From Sporosarcina sp. FSL K6-2383 (GTDB taxonomy: Bacteria; Bacillota; Bacilli; Bacillales_A; Planococcaceae): a DNA stretch of 64,000 nucleotides. How positions within the stretch are numbered: the stretch's first letter is position 1; the number at the start of each line of letters is the position of its first letter. The stretch lies in NCBI RefSeq assembly GCF_038618305.1, contig NZ_CP152017.1, positions 372,001 to 436,000 on the forward strand, written 5' to 3'. A program made the translations under genes and the position numbers. Positions 1 through 9,805 of this stretch are shown here, in pieces. A model generated the notes under the pieces. That model was not told the origin of the DNA and did not search any database. It saw only the letters and a program-made list of their open reading frames with translations.

Positions 1-1013
1 TACGCACGGTCTACCGCACCAAGGAACTCAACGTTTGCCATATCTGCATTATCCGGATATTGGTTTACTGGGAAGCTACTTACTGTATCGACTTCACCTT
101 TTTCCAATGCTTGCACAACAACGTTTGGATTGATAACTTTTAGAGTAACCGTATCAAGTCCAGGTTCTCCACGCCAGTAATCTTCGTTTTTCACATAAGT
201 AACAGACTCACCAGGAACGATTGTGTCCACTTTAAACGGACCAAAACCGATTGGGTTCTGACGTACTTCTGGAGAAGATGAAATATCTGCTACTGCCATA
301 TCACCAAAGATATGCTTCGCAAGCGGGTACGTCCAAATTCCACCTGTGATCAATGATGGTGTTGCTTCCAAATAAGTAATTTTCAATTCTTTATCGCTGA
401 CAACTTCAATACCAGAAATCGTATCTGCTGTACCAGCGATATATTCTGCCATACCCTCAATGTTCAAGACATCTCCAGCACGTGGTCCATCATAATCAGG
501 ATGCGCTAGCACTTGGTGGGCAAATAACCAGTCTTCTGCAGTTACCGGCTGACCATCATGCCAGTTTACATTGTCTTTAATCTTGAATGTAAATGTACGA
601 CCATCTTCTGATGATTCATATGTTGCTGCACCATCATTTGTGTACACGAAGTTTGCATCCCATGTTAGGAGTCCTTCGTCAAACCACTGAAGAACTTGTG
701 CATCCGGGTCTCCTGAATAGAAGTTAAAGTTCAAAGTTCCTTCAAATGCAGTATCCGAAACAAGACCGAATGTGAACGAACCTCCTTCGATTGCTTCACC
801 TTCATTTGTTTTGATGTTGCTAAAATCATCGATAGAATAGAGTTTTTCGCCACTCTCTTCCTCTTTTTCCTCTTCTACTTTTGGTTTCTCTTCATCTTTC
901 GCACCAGAATCATCTGGAGTTGCTTCTTCCGCTTTATTACAAGCAGCTAACGCGAGTAGTAAAACAAGGAGCATCGCGAACAAAACTTTACTTGCACTTT
1001 TCTTTCCAACCAT
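1..1013 (-). CDS. oppA: Oligopeptide ABC transporter substrate-binding lipoprotein, 3' part cut by window edge
   Basis: This is the extracellular solute-binding protein of an Opp/Dpp-type importer. It catches peptides outside the membrane and passes them to the OppBC channel encoded just downstream. The first 25 residues form a lipoprotein signal peptide: a Lys-rich start, a Leu-rich core and the lipobox LAAC with Cys25. An acidic Glu/Lys-rich linker follows, and then the SBP_bac_5 fold begins, with typical stretches such as WHDGQPVTAEDW and NPIGFGPF. About 337 residues are visible; the C-terminal part lies left of the window. The ATG at 1013 has a GGGGAGA ribosome site. It is the last visible gene of oppDFBCA. 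The family is clear; the exact substrate (peptide, nickel or other) is not. Confidence 0.9.
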   Translation of the reverse strand, partial: MVGKKSASKVLFAMLLVLLLALAACNKAEEATPDDSGAKDEEKPKVEEEKEEESGEKLYSIDDFSNIKTNEGEAIEGGSFTFGLVSDTAFEGTLNFNFYSGDPDAQVLQWFDEGLLTWDANFVYTNDGAATYESSEDGRTFTFKIKDNVNWHDGQPVTAEDWLFAHQVLAHPDYDGPRAGDVLNIEGMAEYIAGTADTISGIEVVSDKELKITYLEATPSLITGGIWTYPLAKHIFGDMAVADISSSPEVRQNPIGFGPFKVDTIVPGESVTYVKNEDYWRGEPGLDTVTLKVINPNVVVQALEKGEVDTVSSFPVNQYPDNADMANVEFLGAVDRA

Positions 1014-1031
1014 ATCAATCTCTCCCCTTTC

Positions 1032-1934
1032 TTATCCTCTTCTTTGCCTTGCGTCAGTCGCACGTTTAAGCGCTTGACCAACATTATTTATACTCAACAT
1101 CAGTACTAAAATTAGTACTGATGCGGGCAACCAAATCCACCATCTAAACTCCAACGTTTGTGGGTTTCTTGCATAACTCACAAGTGTCCCAAGACTCGGT
1201 GTACTTTCCGGAAAACCAAATCCTAAAAAGGACAGGCCTGATTCCAATCCAATATTTGCCGCCAAGTTCAAGGTCATTGACACGATAATAATTGAACTTA
1301 GGTTCGGCAATACTTGTGAAAACATAATTTTAAAATTCGAGGAACCAAGCGTCTTGGAAGCCTGAACATAGTCCAGTTCCCTTTCCTGCAAAGCCTTCGA
1401 ACGTATTAACCTTGCTTTTCCCATCCATAAAAAAGCGGTCATAATCAATGAAAACGTCCAGATTGAATATTTCGGCGTAATTGAACTGAATACAATAATA
1501 ATCATTAGGAATGGTAGAATCATGAAAAAGTCTACCGTTCTCATTAAAATATTATCAATTGCTCCGCCAAAATAACCGGAGACTAATCCAACGAAAATTC
1601 CAAGAACGCCCGTCATAACTGTTACAAGAATCCCAATCGACAGTGAATTTCGCGTCCCAATAATCAGTTGTCCAAAAACATCACGTCCACCCTGATCCGT
1701 CCCTAACCAAAACTGCTCAGATGGAGCCTTGTGAATAGAGAACAAGTCAACTCTAACAATTTCACTTTGATCTAAAAATAGGGATATACCATAGACAAAC
1801 ATCATAATCAGTATAAGAAAAATTAATGACACAAGGGCCAATTTATCGCGGACAATTTCACGCCAGATAATCTGCCAACCAGATGGACTTCTATCATCAC
1901 TCTGGGCATTATCAGGTAATTGAGCTATTTTCAT
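1032..1934 (-). CDS. oppC: Oligopeptide ABC transporter permease, OppC type
   Basis: This is one of the two membrane channel subunits of the peptide importer, 300 residues. It has an N-terminal cytoplasmic stretch, a first membrane helix near residues 30-50 and an extracellular insert containing LGTDQGGRDVFGQLIIG, a sequence typical of OppC/DppC. The BPD_transp_1 domain follows, with the EAA-type loop near ASKTLGSSNFKIMF that contacts the ATPases. The ATG at 1934 follows an AAGG ribosome site by six bases; a TTG six bases further upstream (1940) is the alternative start. It lies between oppB and oppA with short gaps, so it is surely part of one operon. Confidence 0.92.
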   Translation of the reverse strand: MKIAQLPDNAQSDDRSPSGWQIIWREIVRDKLALVSLIFLILIMMFVYGISLFLDQSEIVRVDLFSIHKAPSEQFWLGTDQGGRDVFGQLIIGTRNSLSIGILVTVMTGVLGIFVGLVSGYFGGAIDNILMRTVDFFMILPFLMIIIVFSSITPKYSIWTFSLIMTAFLWMGKARLIRSKALQERELDYVQASKTLGSSNFKIMFSQVLPNLSSIIIVSMTLNLAANIGLESGLSFLGFGFPESTPSLGTLVSYARNPQTLEFRWWIWLPASVLILVLMLSINNVGQALKRATDARQRRG

Positions 1935-1969
1935 TTCCAACCTTAATCACCTCAAAGTCTATCGAGTTA

Positions 1970-2935
1970 TTATTTTATGCGAATGCGTGGGTCCACAATA
2001 CTTAATATAATATCCGAGAGCAATGCACCTAAAATCGCAGCAACCCCAAATATGATAACTACAGCTGTCACTACGCTAAAATCACGTAATGTAATAGATT
2101 CTAAAAATAGTCGGCCCATCCCTGGATACCCAAAGATACTTTCAATAAAGACCGTCCCGCCAATTAGTCCCGTAATTTCATAGCCAAAGAAAGCAGCAAT
2201 CGGCAACAACGAATTCCGTAAAATATGACGGTTATAGACGCGTGATTCAGACGCACCCTTTGCCCTCGCCGTCACAACAAATTCCTTCTGTTTTGTATCA
2301 ATGATCTCACTGCGTAAATACTGAACAGTCGAAACCGTTGCAATCAGTGCCATCGACAAGGAAGGCAGCAACAAGTGTTGAATCTTACTGACTACATACT
2401 CGAATGTTCCCGGTGAAAGACCCGGCTTTACACTCCCTCCAGTAGGGAACCAACCAAGGTTAAAACCAAATATCCAAAGCATAACTAATGCAAATATAAA
2501 TAACGGTGCAGCAAACCCTAGGTACGTATAACCCGTTATCAAGCGGTCACCCCATGTGTCATTAAAACGACCACTTGTAATCCCCAGAGGAATTGCAATC
2601 AGATACGTTAAGAATAATGTCATAAGAGACAACCAAAATGTATTGGCCATTCGCTGAGCGATTAACTCAGTCACTGGCATTTTAAAACGAAACGATTGTC
2701 CAAAACTTCCATCTATCACGATTCCTTTAACCCAATCCATATACTGGGTATACCAAGGATTGTCCAAACCCAGTTTGACACGCATAACTTCCATCGCTTC
2801 CGGCTTAATGCTTGGATCGATTAAACCACTTAACGCATCCCCAGGCATCATTTTTGCCAGTATAAATACTAAAATACTCAGTAACGCAAGCTGCGGAATC
2901 ATAATTCCAATTCGACGTACAGTGAATTTCCACAT
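1970..2935 (-). CDS. oppB: Oligopeptide ABC transporter permease, OppB type
   Basis: This is the second channel subunit, 321 residues, of normal length for OppB/DppB. It starts with the conserved N-terminal helix (RRIGIMIPQLALLSILVF) followed by the MMPGD motif. Five further membrane segments follow, with the coupling loop around TARAKGASESRVYNRHILRN and the C-terminal GLIGGTVFIESIFGYPGMG signature. The start is an ATG at 2935 with a GAGAGGGTG ribosome site, seven bases after the oppF stop. Gene order oppD-oppF-oppB-oppC-oppA is unusual compared with the common A-B-C-D-F order but occurs in Bacillales peptide transporters. Confidence 0.92.
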   Translation of the reverse strand: MWKFTVRRIGIMIPQLALLSILVFILAKMMPGDALSGLIDPSIKPEAMEVMRVKLGLDNPWYTQYMDWVKGIVIDGSFGQSFRFKMPVTELIAQRMANTFWLSLMTLFLTYLIAIPLGITSGRFNDTWGDRLITGYTYLGFAAPLFIFALVMLWIFGFNLGWFPTGGSVKPGLSPGTFEYVVSKIQHLLLPSLSMALIATVSTVQYLRSEIIDTKQKEFVVTARAKGASESRVYNRHILRNSLLPIAAFFGYEITGLIGGTVFIESIFGYPGMGRLFLESITLRDFSVVTAVVIIFGVAAILGALLSDIILSIVDPRIRIK

Positions 2936-2941
2936 AATTAT

Positions 2942-3874
2942 TCACCCTCTCCCAGGCAGAGCCACTAAATGTGTGTCCGATACTGGCTGTAGGTTATAGG
3001 CCAAGCCCAAGTCATCGAAATAATCGTTATAGGACTGCTCATACTCTTGTTTTACTTGTTGGCGGAATTGTGATTGTTGCTCACGTTTTCGAGGGTCAAT
3101 ATCAGGAATCGCCGCAACCAATCGTTTTGAGTAGATATGCTGTGGGTTGTTAAAAATATCATCTGGTGTTCCTTCCTCAACATACCGTCCCTTATACATA
3201 ATGCCAATGCGATCGCACATATGCCTAATAATTCCAAGATCATGACTAATGAAAAGATACGTTAACCCCAACTCTTTCTGAATCTCCTGCATAAAATTCA
3301 AGACTTGCGCCTGAACAGACACGTCAAGAGCTGACACAGGCTCATCCGCAATAATTAGTTTTGGTTTTAAAGCAATTGCCCGAGCAATGCCAATTCGTTG
3401 ACGCTGCCCACCTGAGAATTCATGTGGGTATTTATGTATACTTTCAGGGCTTAATCCAACAAGTTCTAATAATTCCTGAACGCGTTTTCTTTCTTCAACT
3501 CTTGAAAGACTTTCATAGTTACGAAGCGGCTCAGACACAATATCGAGCACTCGCTTTTTAGGATTCAATGTAGAATAAGGATCTTGAAAAATCATCTGGA
3601 TATCACGACGTGCATCCATTTTTGAACGGCGTAAATCTGTAATGTCTTGCCCCTCAAAAAGAACCTGACCCGAAGTAATTTTATTCAACCCGATGATTGC
3701 CCGTCCAGTCGTTGTTTTCCCAGATCCCGATTCACCAACAAGTCCGTATGTCTTTCCTTTTTCAATCGACAACGACACACCATCAACTGCTCGAACGTGA
3801 TCGACAGTTCTGCCCAGTATGCCACCGTGAATAGGGAAGTGGACTTTTAAATCTTTGACTTCAAGAAACGACAT
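2942..3874 (-). CDS. oppF: Oligopeptide ABC transporter ATP-binding protein, OppF type
   Basis: This is an ATPase subunit that powers the importer, 310 residues. It has Walker A (GESGSGKTT), the Q-loop (MIFQDPYSTLNPKKR), the ABC signature (FSGGQRQRIGIARA), Walker B (LIIADEPVSALD) and the H-loop (FISHD). The Opp-type C-terminal extension follows, with its PHIYSKRL-like segment (residues PQHIYSKRL). The reading frame is open to 3979, but the ATG at 3874 is preceded at good distance by AAGGAGGATC, so the upstream 35 codons are rejected. It overlaps the end of oppD by 14 bases. The Cys cluster used by some OppD proteins is absent here and present in the partner. Confidence 0.93.
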   Translation of the reverse strand: MSFLEVKDLKVHFPIHGGILGRTVDHVRAVDGVSLSIEKGKTYGLVGESGSGKTTTGRAIIGLNKITSGQVLFEGQDITDLRRSKMDARRDIQMIFQDPYSTLNPKKRVLDIVSEPLRNYESLSRVEERKRVQELLELVGLSPESIHKYPHEFSGGQRQRIGIARAIALKPKLIIADEPVSALDVSVQAQVLNFMQEIQKELGLTYLFISHDLGIIRHMCDRIGIMYKGRYVEEGTPDDIFNNPQHIYSKRLVAAIPDIDPRKREQQSQFRQQVKQEYEQSYNDYFDDLGLAYNLQPVSDTHLVALPGRG

Positions 3875-4877
3875 GGCGCTGATCCTCCTTGCTTTTTTCA
3901 GGGAAGGTAAAATGCTGATAACAAGTACAGCGTACAAAATGACCCGGACTGACTTCATGTAGGGCTGGATTCTTTTCATGTACCGAGCTGTCTATCCATG
4001 GAATTCTTGGACTAAAACGACAACCTTCACGCTCTAACTTTTGCAGAGATGGAACAATTCCCTCAATGACATGGAGTTCAGATTGGATTTCACTCGCATG
4101 TGGCACGGAATTCAATAATGATCTAGTGTAAGGGTGCAACGGATTTTCGAACAGCGTATAGACATCTGCAATTTCAACAATTTGTCCTGCATACATCACA
4201 GCCACCCGGTCTGCCATCTCAGCAACAACCGCTAAATCATGTGTAATAAGAATAATCCCTGCTTGGCTATCCTCTTTTAACTCTTTCAATAAATCGAGGA
4301 TTTGCGATTGAATTGTAACATCGAGTGCAGTCGTTGGTTCATCCGCAATAAGTAACTCCGGCTCGTTAGCAATCGCCATCGCAATAACGACCCGTTGCCT
4401 CATCCCACCCGATAATTCATGTGGAAATTGGTCATACGTAAATTCCGGACGGACAATTCCGACCTTATTCAGTAAGTCGATGACTCTCTTTTTTCGATCA
4501 TTTTTTGAAAGCTTTGGATTGTGGATGTAAATAATTTCACCAATTTGGTCACCAATAATCATTAACGGATTCAACGCAGAAAGTGAGTCTTGAAAAATCA
4601 TGCCCATTTCCTTCCCGCGTAATTCATTCAATTTTGCAGGTGAAATGTTGGCAATATTATGATTTTTAAAACGAATATTACCTTCTACTTTTGCCTTGTT
4701 ATGAAGACCCATTATCGAAAATGCTAATGCACTTTTCCCGCAGCCCGATTCTCCAACAATTGCCAACAACTCGTTTTTTCCAACCGTCAATGATACACCG
4801 TCAACCGCCGCATAGTAGTCATCTTTAATCCGAAATGATGTGCGTAGATTTTCAATTTCCAATACTGGGTTTCCCAT
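3861..4877 (-). CDS. oppD: Oligopeptide ABC transporter ATP-binding protein, OppD type
   Basis: This is the first gene of the opp operon, 338 residues, and the second ATPase. Walker A is GESGCGKSA, the signature is [15 protein letters not shown], Walker B is [12 protein letters not shown] and the switch His is in LITHDLAVV. The C-terminal oligopeptide domain has [13 protein letters not shown] and a cysteine-bearing tail ([11 protein letters not shown], then FVRCTCYQH). In relatives such a tail can bind an iron-sulfur cluster; that is a family fact, not shown here. The ATG at 4877 has an AAGGAGG ribosome site. A promoter with an inverted repeat in its spacer lies upstream (4949-4977). Confidence 0.93.
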   Translation of the reverse strand: MGNPVLEIENLRTSFRIKDDYYAAVDGVSLTVGKNELLAIVGESGCGKSALAFSIMGLHNKAKVEGNIRFKNHNIANISPAKLNELRGKEMGMIFQDSLSALNPLMIIGDQIGEIIYIHNPKLSKNDRKKRVIDLLNKVGIVRPEFTYDQFPHELSGGMRQRVVIAMAIANEPELLIADEPTTALDVTIQSQILDLLKELKEDSQAGIILITHDLAVVAEMADRVAVMYAGQIVEIADVYTLFENPLHPYTRSLLNSVPHASEIQSELHVIEGIVPSLQKLEREGCRFSPRIPWIDSSVHEKNPALHEVSPGHFVRCTCYQHFTFPEKSKEDQRHVVS

Positions 4878-4948
4878 GATGACTTCCTCCTTGCATTATG
4901 CCAACTGCAAACTATTAATATAAAATTTTCTGATTAATCACTCGCCCC

Positions 4949-4977
4949 AATATACTATACAATTTATTGTATGACAA
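4949..4977 (-). promoter_or_regulatory. Promoter of the opp operon with inverted repeat in the spacer
   Basis: Reading the minus strand, TTGTCA (4972-4977) and TATATT (4949-4954) are 17 bases apart, a good sigma-A match. The spacer contains the perfect inverted repeat ATACAAT-AA-ATTGTAT, a likely operator. The rest of the 4878-5178 gap is AT-rich and holds only this promoter and the terminator of the gene to the right. Confidence 0.55.
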
Positions 4978-5117
4978 TACTGTTTTTTTAGAATATCAAA
5001 TTTATTGAATATTTCACGTATTACAATTTGATTACAAACCTTGCTATGAAAGCGTTTCGCAAACCGTAACATTCTAAATAATATTTCGGAAAATTAATTA
5101 ATTTTTCTTTTGAAATA

Positions 5118-5152
5118 CAAAAAAGACCCCTTCTCAATTCGAAAAGGAATCT
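5118..5152 (-). terminator. Rho-independent terminator of the DUF4003 gene
   Basis: On the minus strand a nine-pair stem (AGATTCCTT with AAGGGGTCT, two G-U pairs) closes a loop and is followed by six T residues. It lies about 30 bases after the stop at 5179. Confidence 0.75.
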
Positions 5153-5178
5153 GTTCTTCTGTTTTCCGTCTAGATTAC

Positions 5179-6153
5179 CTAACTATTTGTCGAGTTTGTT
5201 GCAGATGATGCTGCCATAGCCGCCATTGTCGCAGCCATCACAGCTTGTTGCGCCTGCAAAATCAATTCCACAGATGTCACAAGGCTAACCGTTGCTTCTT
5301 CAACATTCTCCGTTAATTCATGCATACTATAACCAATGCCTATTGACAAGGCCATCTCACGATTCCATCTAAAAAGCTTAGATTCTTCTAACGCGTGCGT
5401 CAATTCGACAATCTTTTTTAGTTCAGCATCTGCAACTCCAAATACAGTCAGAAAACCAATCATCGGATAATGAACGGGACGTACTTTAGTATCCCGCTTG
5501 AAATGAGCAAGTACTTCTACCGCGCGAGATACAAGAATTGGATTGAACTCATTGTGTACATACGTCATAACTTGCGACAACCATTGAAGTTCATTGCCTG
5601 AACGGAATCCTTCTGTACGCAGTGCATCGTAATAAGTACGCATCGACTTGGCATGTTCAATCGGATTAGCGCCCCTTTTGCCGAGCAATACCGCGTAAGC
5701 ATAATCATCGTCAGACGTAAGAAAGAAATGTTGTTTTTTCATAGCATCGTATAGTTTTTTGGCTTGCCACGCTTCAGTTTCATAATGTGCTTGGTTGCTC
5801 GTCATTAGGAGTGCAGCTAAATACGAATGGATGGTATTGCGAAAACCGACACCCTTTAAAACTTGCTGCTTTTCAAATAAACGATCTACTTCTTCGTCAA
5901 TGACCATTCCCGGCTGATTAAGAAATGCCGCCATCATAGGCAAAAGATTGCCACGCAACGGAGAAAGCCAGCCTGTCCTACTTTTCAAAGCGTCCATTGC
6001 CCGGTTTAGGCTAACCGCATCGAATTCGCGCTCGGACGTGACATAATACGAAGTAATTGTCAGCACAACGGCCTTGTCCACCGCCCAACCTGCCAATGAT
6101 TTCACTTTGTCATATGTCGTTTCGACATCTTGCCTAATCGCATACGCATCCAA
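5179..6153 (-). CDS. DUF4003 family protein
   Basis: This is a 324-residue soluble, mostly helical protein that I recognise as DUF4003, a family found in Bacillales with no known function. No signal peptide, membrane segment or catalytic motif is visible. The C-terminus is a low-complexity Ala/Met-rich helix (AAMAAMAASSATNSTNS). Two TTG codons are possible starts; the one at 6153 is nine bases from AAAGGAG and is preferred, while 6162 touches the ribosome site. It has its own terminator and is divergent from the acetyltransferase gene, so it is probably transcribed alone. Confidence 0.7.
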   Translation of the reverse strand: MDAYAIRQDVETTYDKVKSLAGWAVDKAVVLTITSYYVTSEREFDAVSLNRAMDALKSRTGWLSPLRGNLLPMMAAFLNQPGMVIDEEVDRLFEKQQVLKGVGFRNTIHSYLAALLMTSNQAHYETEAWQAKKLYDAMKKQHFFLTSDDDYAYAVLLGKRGANPIEHAKSMRTYYDALRTEGFRSGNELQWLSQVMTYVHNEFNPILVSRAVEVLAHFKRDTKVRPVHYPMIGFLTVFGVADAELKKIVELTHALEESKLFRWNREMALSIGIGYSMHELTENVEEATVSLVTSVELILQAQQAVMAATMAAMAASSATNSTNS

Positions 6154-6293
6154 TCCGACCAACTCCTTTTATATATGTACGACCCACGAAAGAAAAAGTT
6201 TCACTTGAATCCATGGAGATCCAAATTCCTCTTGGCGAACTCAGTGATAATTGCTATGCTAACAATACTTTAAATGAATAGGATGATGCTAGA

Positions 6294-7127
6294 ATGAGCG
6301 AGCTAAAAACAATTCAACGTACACATTCTTTCCAATCGAAAAAGACGTTACAACAACAACTTCACACACTTGGAATTCAGGCAGGTGACAATATCATCGT
6401 TCATGCTTCGCTCCAGTCGATGGGTTGGATTGCGGGAGGCGCGCAGGCTGTCGTTGAGGCACTGATGGAAACAATCACTTCTAACGGAACAATCATTATG
6501 CCCGCGCAATCTGCTGATAATTCGGAGCCCTCTAACTGGAGAAACCCACCTGTTCCAGAAGAATGGTATGAGTATATCCGACAATCACTTCCAGCCTATA
6601 ATCCGCATCTTTCCAATTTACGCGGCATGGGAAAAATTGCAGAGTGTTTCCACCGTCATCCCGCGACCATTCGAAGTGCTCACCCTGTCCACTCCTTCAT
6701 GGCATGGGGCCGACATGCGGAGGACTGGATGGCCGAGCATTTCTTGCACGACTCATTTGGCATGACTTCACCACTTGGAAAGATGTTTAACGCCGATGTA
6801 AAAATTGTGATGATTGGTGTCGATTACGATACATGCACCGCCCTTCATCTGGCTGAATACCGTGCACCTGGGCTAACGACTGCCCCAGACGGTACGGCTA
6901 TGCTGCAAAATGGCGAACGGGTTTGGGCTACCTACGACATGGCACATTTGGACTCTGATATTTTCCCAGATCTTGTCGAGACATTTGCGAAGGCGAATCC
7001 TAATGTAGGCATCGACGGTTTATTGGGACAAGCTACTTGTAAAATTATGCCGATGAAACCACTGATTGAATTCGGAACGGACTGGATAGCGAAGAAAAGA
7101 ATAGCAAAGGCTAGTACTGAAGATTAA
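6294..7127 (+). CDS. AAC(3)-family aminoglycoside N-acetyltransferase-like protein
   Basis: This 277-residue protein belongs to the antibiotic N-acetyltransferase fold (Pfam Antibiotic_NAT, as in AAC(3) enzymes and B. subtilis YokD). Family hallmarks are LGIQAGDNIIVHASLQSMGW near the N-terminus, the TIIMPAQS segment, the AHPVHSFMAWG strand and the LHLAEYRAP segment with the conserved His and Glu. Such enzymes move an acetyl group from acetyl-CoA to the 3-amino group of 2-deoxystreptamine drugs, but many chromosomal relatives have no proven drug substrate, so resistance is not implied. It is a single gene facing the trp operon across a shared terminator hairpin. Confidence 0.85.
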   Translation: MSELKTIQRTHSFQSKKTLQQQLHTLGIQAGDNIIVHASLQSMGWIAGGAQAVVEALMETITSNGTIIMPAQSADNSEPSNWRNPPVPEEWYEYIRQSLPAYNPHLSNLRGMGKIAECFHRHPATIRSAHPVHSFMAWGRHAEDWMAEHFLHDSFGMTSPLGKMFNADVKIVMIGVDYDTCTALHLAEYRAPGLTTAPDGTAMLQNGERVWATYDMAHLDSDIFPDLVETFAKANPNVGIDGLLGQATCKIMPMKPLIEFGTDWIAKKRIAKASTED

Positions 7128-7174
7128 AGTCTGGTGGAAACTTGGCTACCTTTTTCACAAGCTGAACTACGCAT

Positions 7175-7211
7175 AAGAAGCGCCTCCCCACATGTGGAGA
7201 GGCGCTTCTTC
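7175..7211. terminator. Bidirectional terminator between the acetyltransferase gene and trpA
   Basis: A long nearly perfect hairpin (AGAAGCGCCTC arm and its complement) sits between two convergent genes and overlaps the last base of trpA. The GC-rich stem would work in both directions, though the T-runs are weak. Confidence 0.75.
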
Positions 7212-7998
7212 AGCTATAGACCTCTTTTTCTGCCGCCTTTACCAATGCTGCCACCTTCGATAAATCTCGGCGATGAAAAGCATCTACAATGGCACTTCCT
7301 ACAATAACGCCATCGGCAAAAGCACCAATTGTTCGAACCTGTTCTGGTGTCGAAATACCGAATCCCGCCAATACCGGGACTGGACTCACTGCTTTTAATC
7401 CTTCCAAATGTACTTGAAGATCATCGCCGAAACCATCGCGAACACCAGTAATGCCATTGACCGTCACTGCGTAAATGAAACCTTCACCCTCGGCTGTAAT
7501 TTTCTTTATCCGCTCCGGTGGACTCGTCAGCGATACAAGTTGAATAAGAGCAATGTCAGAATCCGCTAGTGCATCCCGTAACAAATCACTTTCCTCCAGC
7601 GGCAAATCCGGAACGATAAGTCCACGAACACCACTGTTGCCGCAATCCTTGACGAATTCAGAGATGCCGTAACTTAAAATAGGATTCAAATAGCTCATGA
7701 TCACCAGTGGAACCGTCACCTCATCGATAAACAAAGTAAGTTCTTTCAATACTTTACGAAGCGTTATCCCATGAGCAAGTGCCCGTTCCCCAGCCTCTTG
7801 AATGACCGGACCATCCGCCACTGGATCAGAAAATGGAATGCCAAGCTCAATCGCTGTCACCCCTGCTTCCTGAAGGAATAAAATCTGCTCCTTCAAAGCC
7901 GTTACTCCGCCGTCCCCCGCCATAATATACGGGACAAACGCTTTATTCCCACGCTCAGTACAAGCATTGATGGCATTTACTAGAATCGTTTTCGTCAT
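7210..7998 (-). CDS. trpA: Tryptophan synthase alpha chain
   Basis: TrpA cleaves indole-3-glycerol phosphate to indole and glyceraldehyde 3-phosphate and channels indole to TrpB. The protein has 262 residues, normal for the family. The catalytic Glu and Asp lie in [14 protein letters not shown], and phosphate-binding loops appear at GFGISTPEQ and [10 protein letters not shown]. The usual AGDP near residue 28 reads AGDGG, a small variation. It is the last gene of trpEDCFBA; its ATG overlaps the trpB stop by four bases, suggesting translational coupling. Confidence 0.96.
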   Translation of the reverse strand: MTKTILVNAINACTERGNKAFVPYIMAGDGGVTALKEQILFLQEAGVTAIELGIPFSDPVADGPVIQEAGERALAHGITLRKVLKELTLFIDEVTVPLVIMSYLNPILSYGISEFVKDCGNSGVRGLIVPDLPLEESDLLRDALADSDIALIQLVSLTSPPERIKKITAEGEGFIYAVTVNGITGVRDGFGDDLQVHLEGLKAVSPVPVLAGFGISTPEQVRTIGAFADGVIVGSAIVDAFHRRDLSKVAALVKAAEKEVYS

Positions 7999-9188
7999 TT
8001 CACTCCACCTCCCAAAGCATCGCGCACCGTTTGAACGTCTTTATCGCCACGTCCTGATAGACAAATGACAAGTATTTCTTCCTCGCTCATTCGACCTGCT
8101 AACTCGACTGCATACTGTATAGCATGCGCACTTTCCAAAGCCGGAATAATTCCCTCCAATTTCGCCAACAGCTGTAAGCCTTCTAATGCACCTGTATCCG
8201 TCACCGCGGTATACCTCACACGTCCGATATCGTGCAAATGACAATGCTCCGGACCCACGGCAGGATAATCAAGCCCGGCAGAAATCGAATGCGCTTCCTG
8301 TATAAATCCATCCTCATCCTGTAAAATATACATATATGCTCCGTGCAAAACACCCTCTTTGCCATCCGCAATTGCAGCAGCATGAAGTCCCGTTGCCAAG
8401 CCACTGCCGGCTGCTTCCACTCCGTACAATGCTACTTCTTCATCATCCAAAAACGGATGGAACATACCAATCGCGTTGCTCCCTCCACCAATGCACGCCA
8501 CAATTGCATCTGGCAGACGGCCTGTCTTTTCCACGACTTGCCTTCTCGTTTCCACACCAATGACACGTTGGAAATCGCGAACAATTTTTGGGAAAGGATG
8601 TGGTCCTAGAGCTGAACCCAAAATATAATGGGTATCCTCCACATTGGCCACCCAGTAACGCAACGCCTCATTAACCGCATCCTTGAGCGTTCCGCCACCT
8701 TTATCAACCGAAACGACCTTCGCACCAAGCAATTCCATACGGAAAACATTCAATTCCTGCCTACGAATATCTTCGGCCCCCATGAAAATAACACATTCCA
8801 GGTCAAACAATGCACAAACTGTTGCCGTTGCCACGCCGTGCTGCCCCGCGCCGGTTTCCGCCACAATCTTCTTTTTACCCATGCGTACGGCAAGCAACGC
8901 CTGCCCGATGGTATTATTAATTTTATGGGCACCTGTATGATTCAGGTCTTCCCGTTTCAAGTAGATCTTCGCGCCACCTGCCAGCCTCGTAAGTCTCTCC
9001 GCGAAATAAAGTGGCGTTTCACGCCCAACAAAATCCTTTAAATAATGATTCACTTCATCCATGAAAGCTGGATCTGCGATTGCCTCCTCATACGCCTTCT
9101 CCAATTCCAGCAACGCCGTCATTAATGTTTCCGGCACAAATTGCCCACCAAACTTCCCGTAGCGACCTACCTTCAATTCCTTTACCAT
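7995..9188 (-). CDS. trpB: Tryptophan synthase beta chain
   Basis: TrpB uses pyridoxal phosphate to join indole and serine into tryptophan. The 397-residue protein carries the PLP-lysine motif HTGAHKINN, the [10 protein letters not shown] loop, the [11 protein letters not shown] stretch with the catalytic Glu, and the glycine loop [10 protein letters not shown] that holds the cofactor phosphate. Length is normal. GTG (9191) and ATG (9188) are adjacent possible starts; the ATG shares its A with the trpF stop codon, a tight coupling typical of trp operons. Confidence 0.97.
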   Translation of the reverse strand: MVKELKVGRYGKFGGQFVPETLMTALLELEKAYEEAIADPAFMDEVNHYLKDFVGRETPLYFAERLTRLAGGAKIYLKREDLNHTGAHKINNTIGQALLAVRMGKKKIVAETGAGQHGVATATVCALFDLECVIFMGAEDIRRQELNVFRMELLGAKVVSVDKGGGTLKDAVNEALRYWVANVEDTHYILGSALGPHPFPKIVRDFQRVIGVETRRQVVEKTGRLPDAIVACIGGGSNAIGMFHPFLDDEEVALYGVEAAGSGLATGLHAAAIADGKEGVLHGAYMYILQDEDGFIQEAHSISAGLDYPAVGPEHCHLHDIGRVRYTAVTDTGALEGLQLLAKLEGIIPALESAHAIQYAVELAGRMSEEEILVICLSGRGDKDVQTVRDALGGGVK

Positions 9189-9805
9189 CACAATCGCCCC
9201 TCATCCTTAACCGCTTGAATAAATGCACGAATCAAGTGGCTATCTTTTCGCTTCATACTTTCGACGCCACTCGACACATCCACCATATATGGCTGCACAC
9301 GCCGAATCGCATCCCCCACATTTTCCACATTTAAACCACCTGCAAGAATAACCCGATCTGCTTGTATACCAACATTGTTCATCAGCGCCCAATCGAAGGT
9401 CATACCACTACCACCTTTAAAATCCGTTCCTGGTGTATCAAACAAATAATAATCCGCCTCATACTGTGTAGCACGCTTCACATCTTCATCACTGTGAACT
9501 GATACTACTTTAATAGAAGGAAGTCCGACTTTTTTGATAAATTCTGCACTTTCATCTCCGTGAAATTGGATAATATCGAGCGGCACTTGTCGATACGTCT
9601 CCTCTACTTCTTCGGTCGAAGCATTGACGAATACCCCGATTTTTAGAACCCCAGATGGAATATCACGTGCTAACACTTGCGCTTCATCTATCGTCACTCG
9701 TCGCCGGCTAGGAGCAAAAACGAATCCAATGGCATCTGCTCCGGCATCAACTGCCACTTTGACATGCTCTTGCTCCATCAATCCACAAATTTTCACTTTC
9801 GTCAT
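9188..9805 (-). CDS. trpF: Phosphoribosylanthranilate isomerase
   Basis: TrpF turns phosphoribosylanthranilate into the CdRP intermediate of tryptophan synthesis. The 205-residue single-domain TIM barrel has the start motif [31 protein letters not shown] with catalytic Cys (residue 7). Further motifs are IQFHGDE, the catalytic Asp in DYYLFDTPG, and the phosphate site [10 protein letters not shown]...VDVSSGVES. It overlaps trpC by four bases (9802-9805) and trpB by one. Confidence 0.96.
   Translation of the reverse strand: MTKVKICGLMEQEHVKVAVDAGADAIGFVFAPSRRRVTIDEAQVLARDIPSGVLKIGVFVNASTEEVEETYRQVPLDIIQFHGDESAEFIKKVGLPSIKVVSVHSDEDVKRATQYEADYYLFDTPGTDFKGGSGMTFDWALMNNVGIQADRVILAGGLNVENVGDAIRRVQPYMVDVSSGVESMKRKDSHLIRAFIQAVKDEGRL

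Noticed and set aside
8336..9041. Plus-strand open frames inside trpB
   Set aside because: They are shadows of a clearly coding minus-strand gene; no ribosome sites and no family match.
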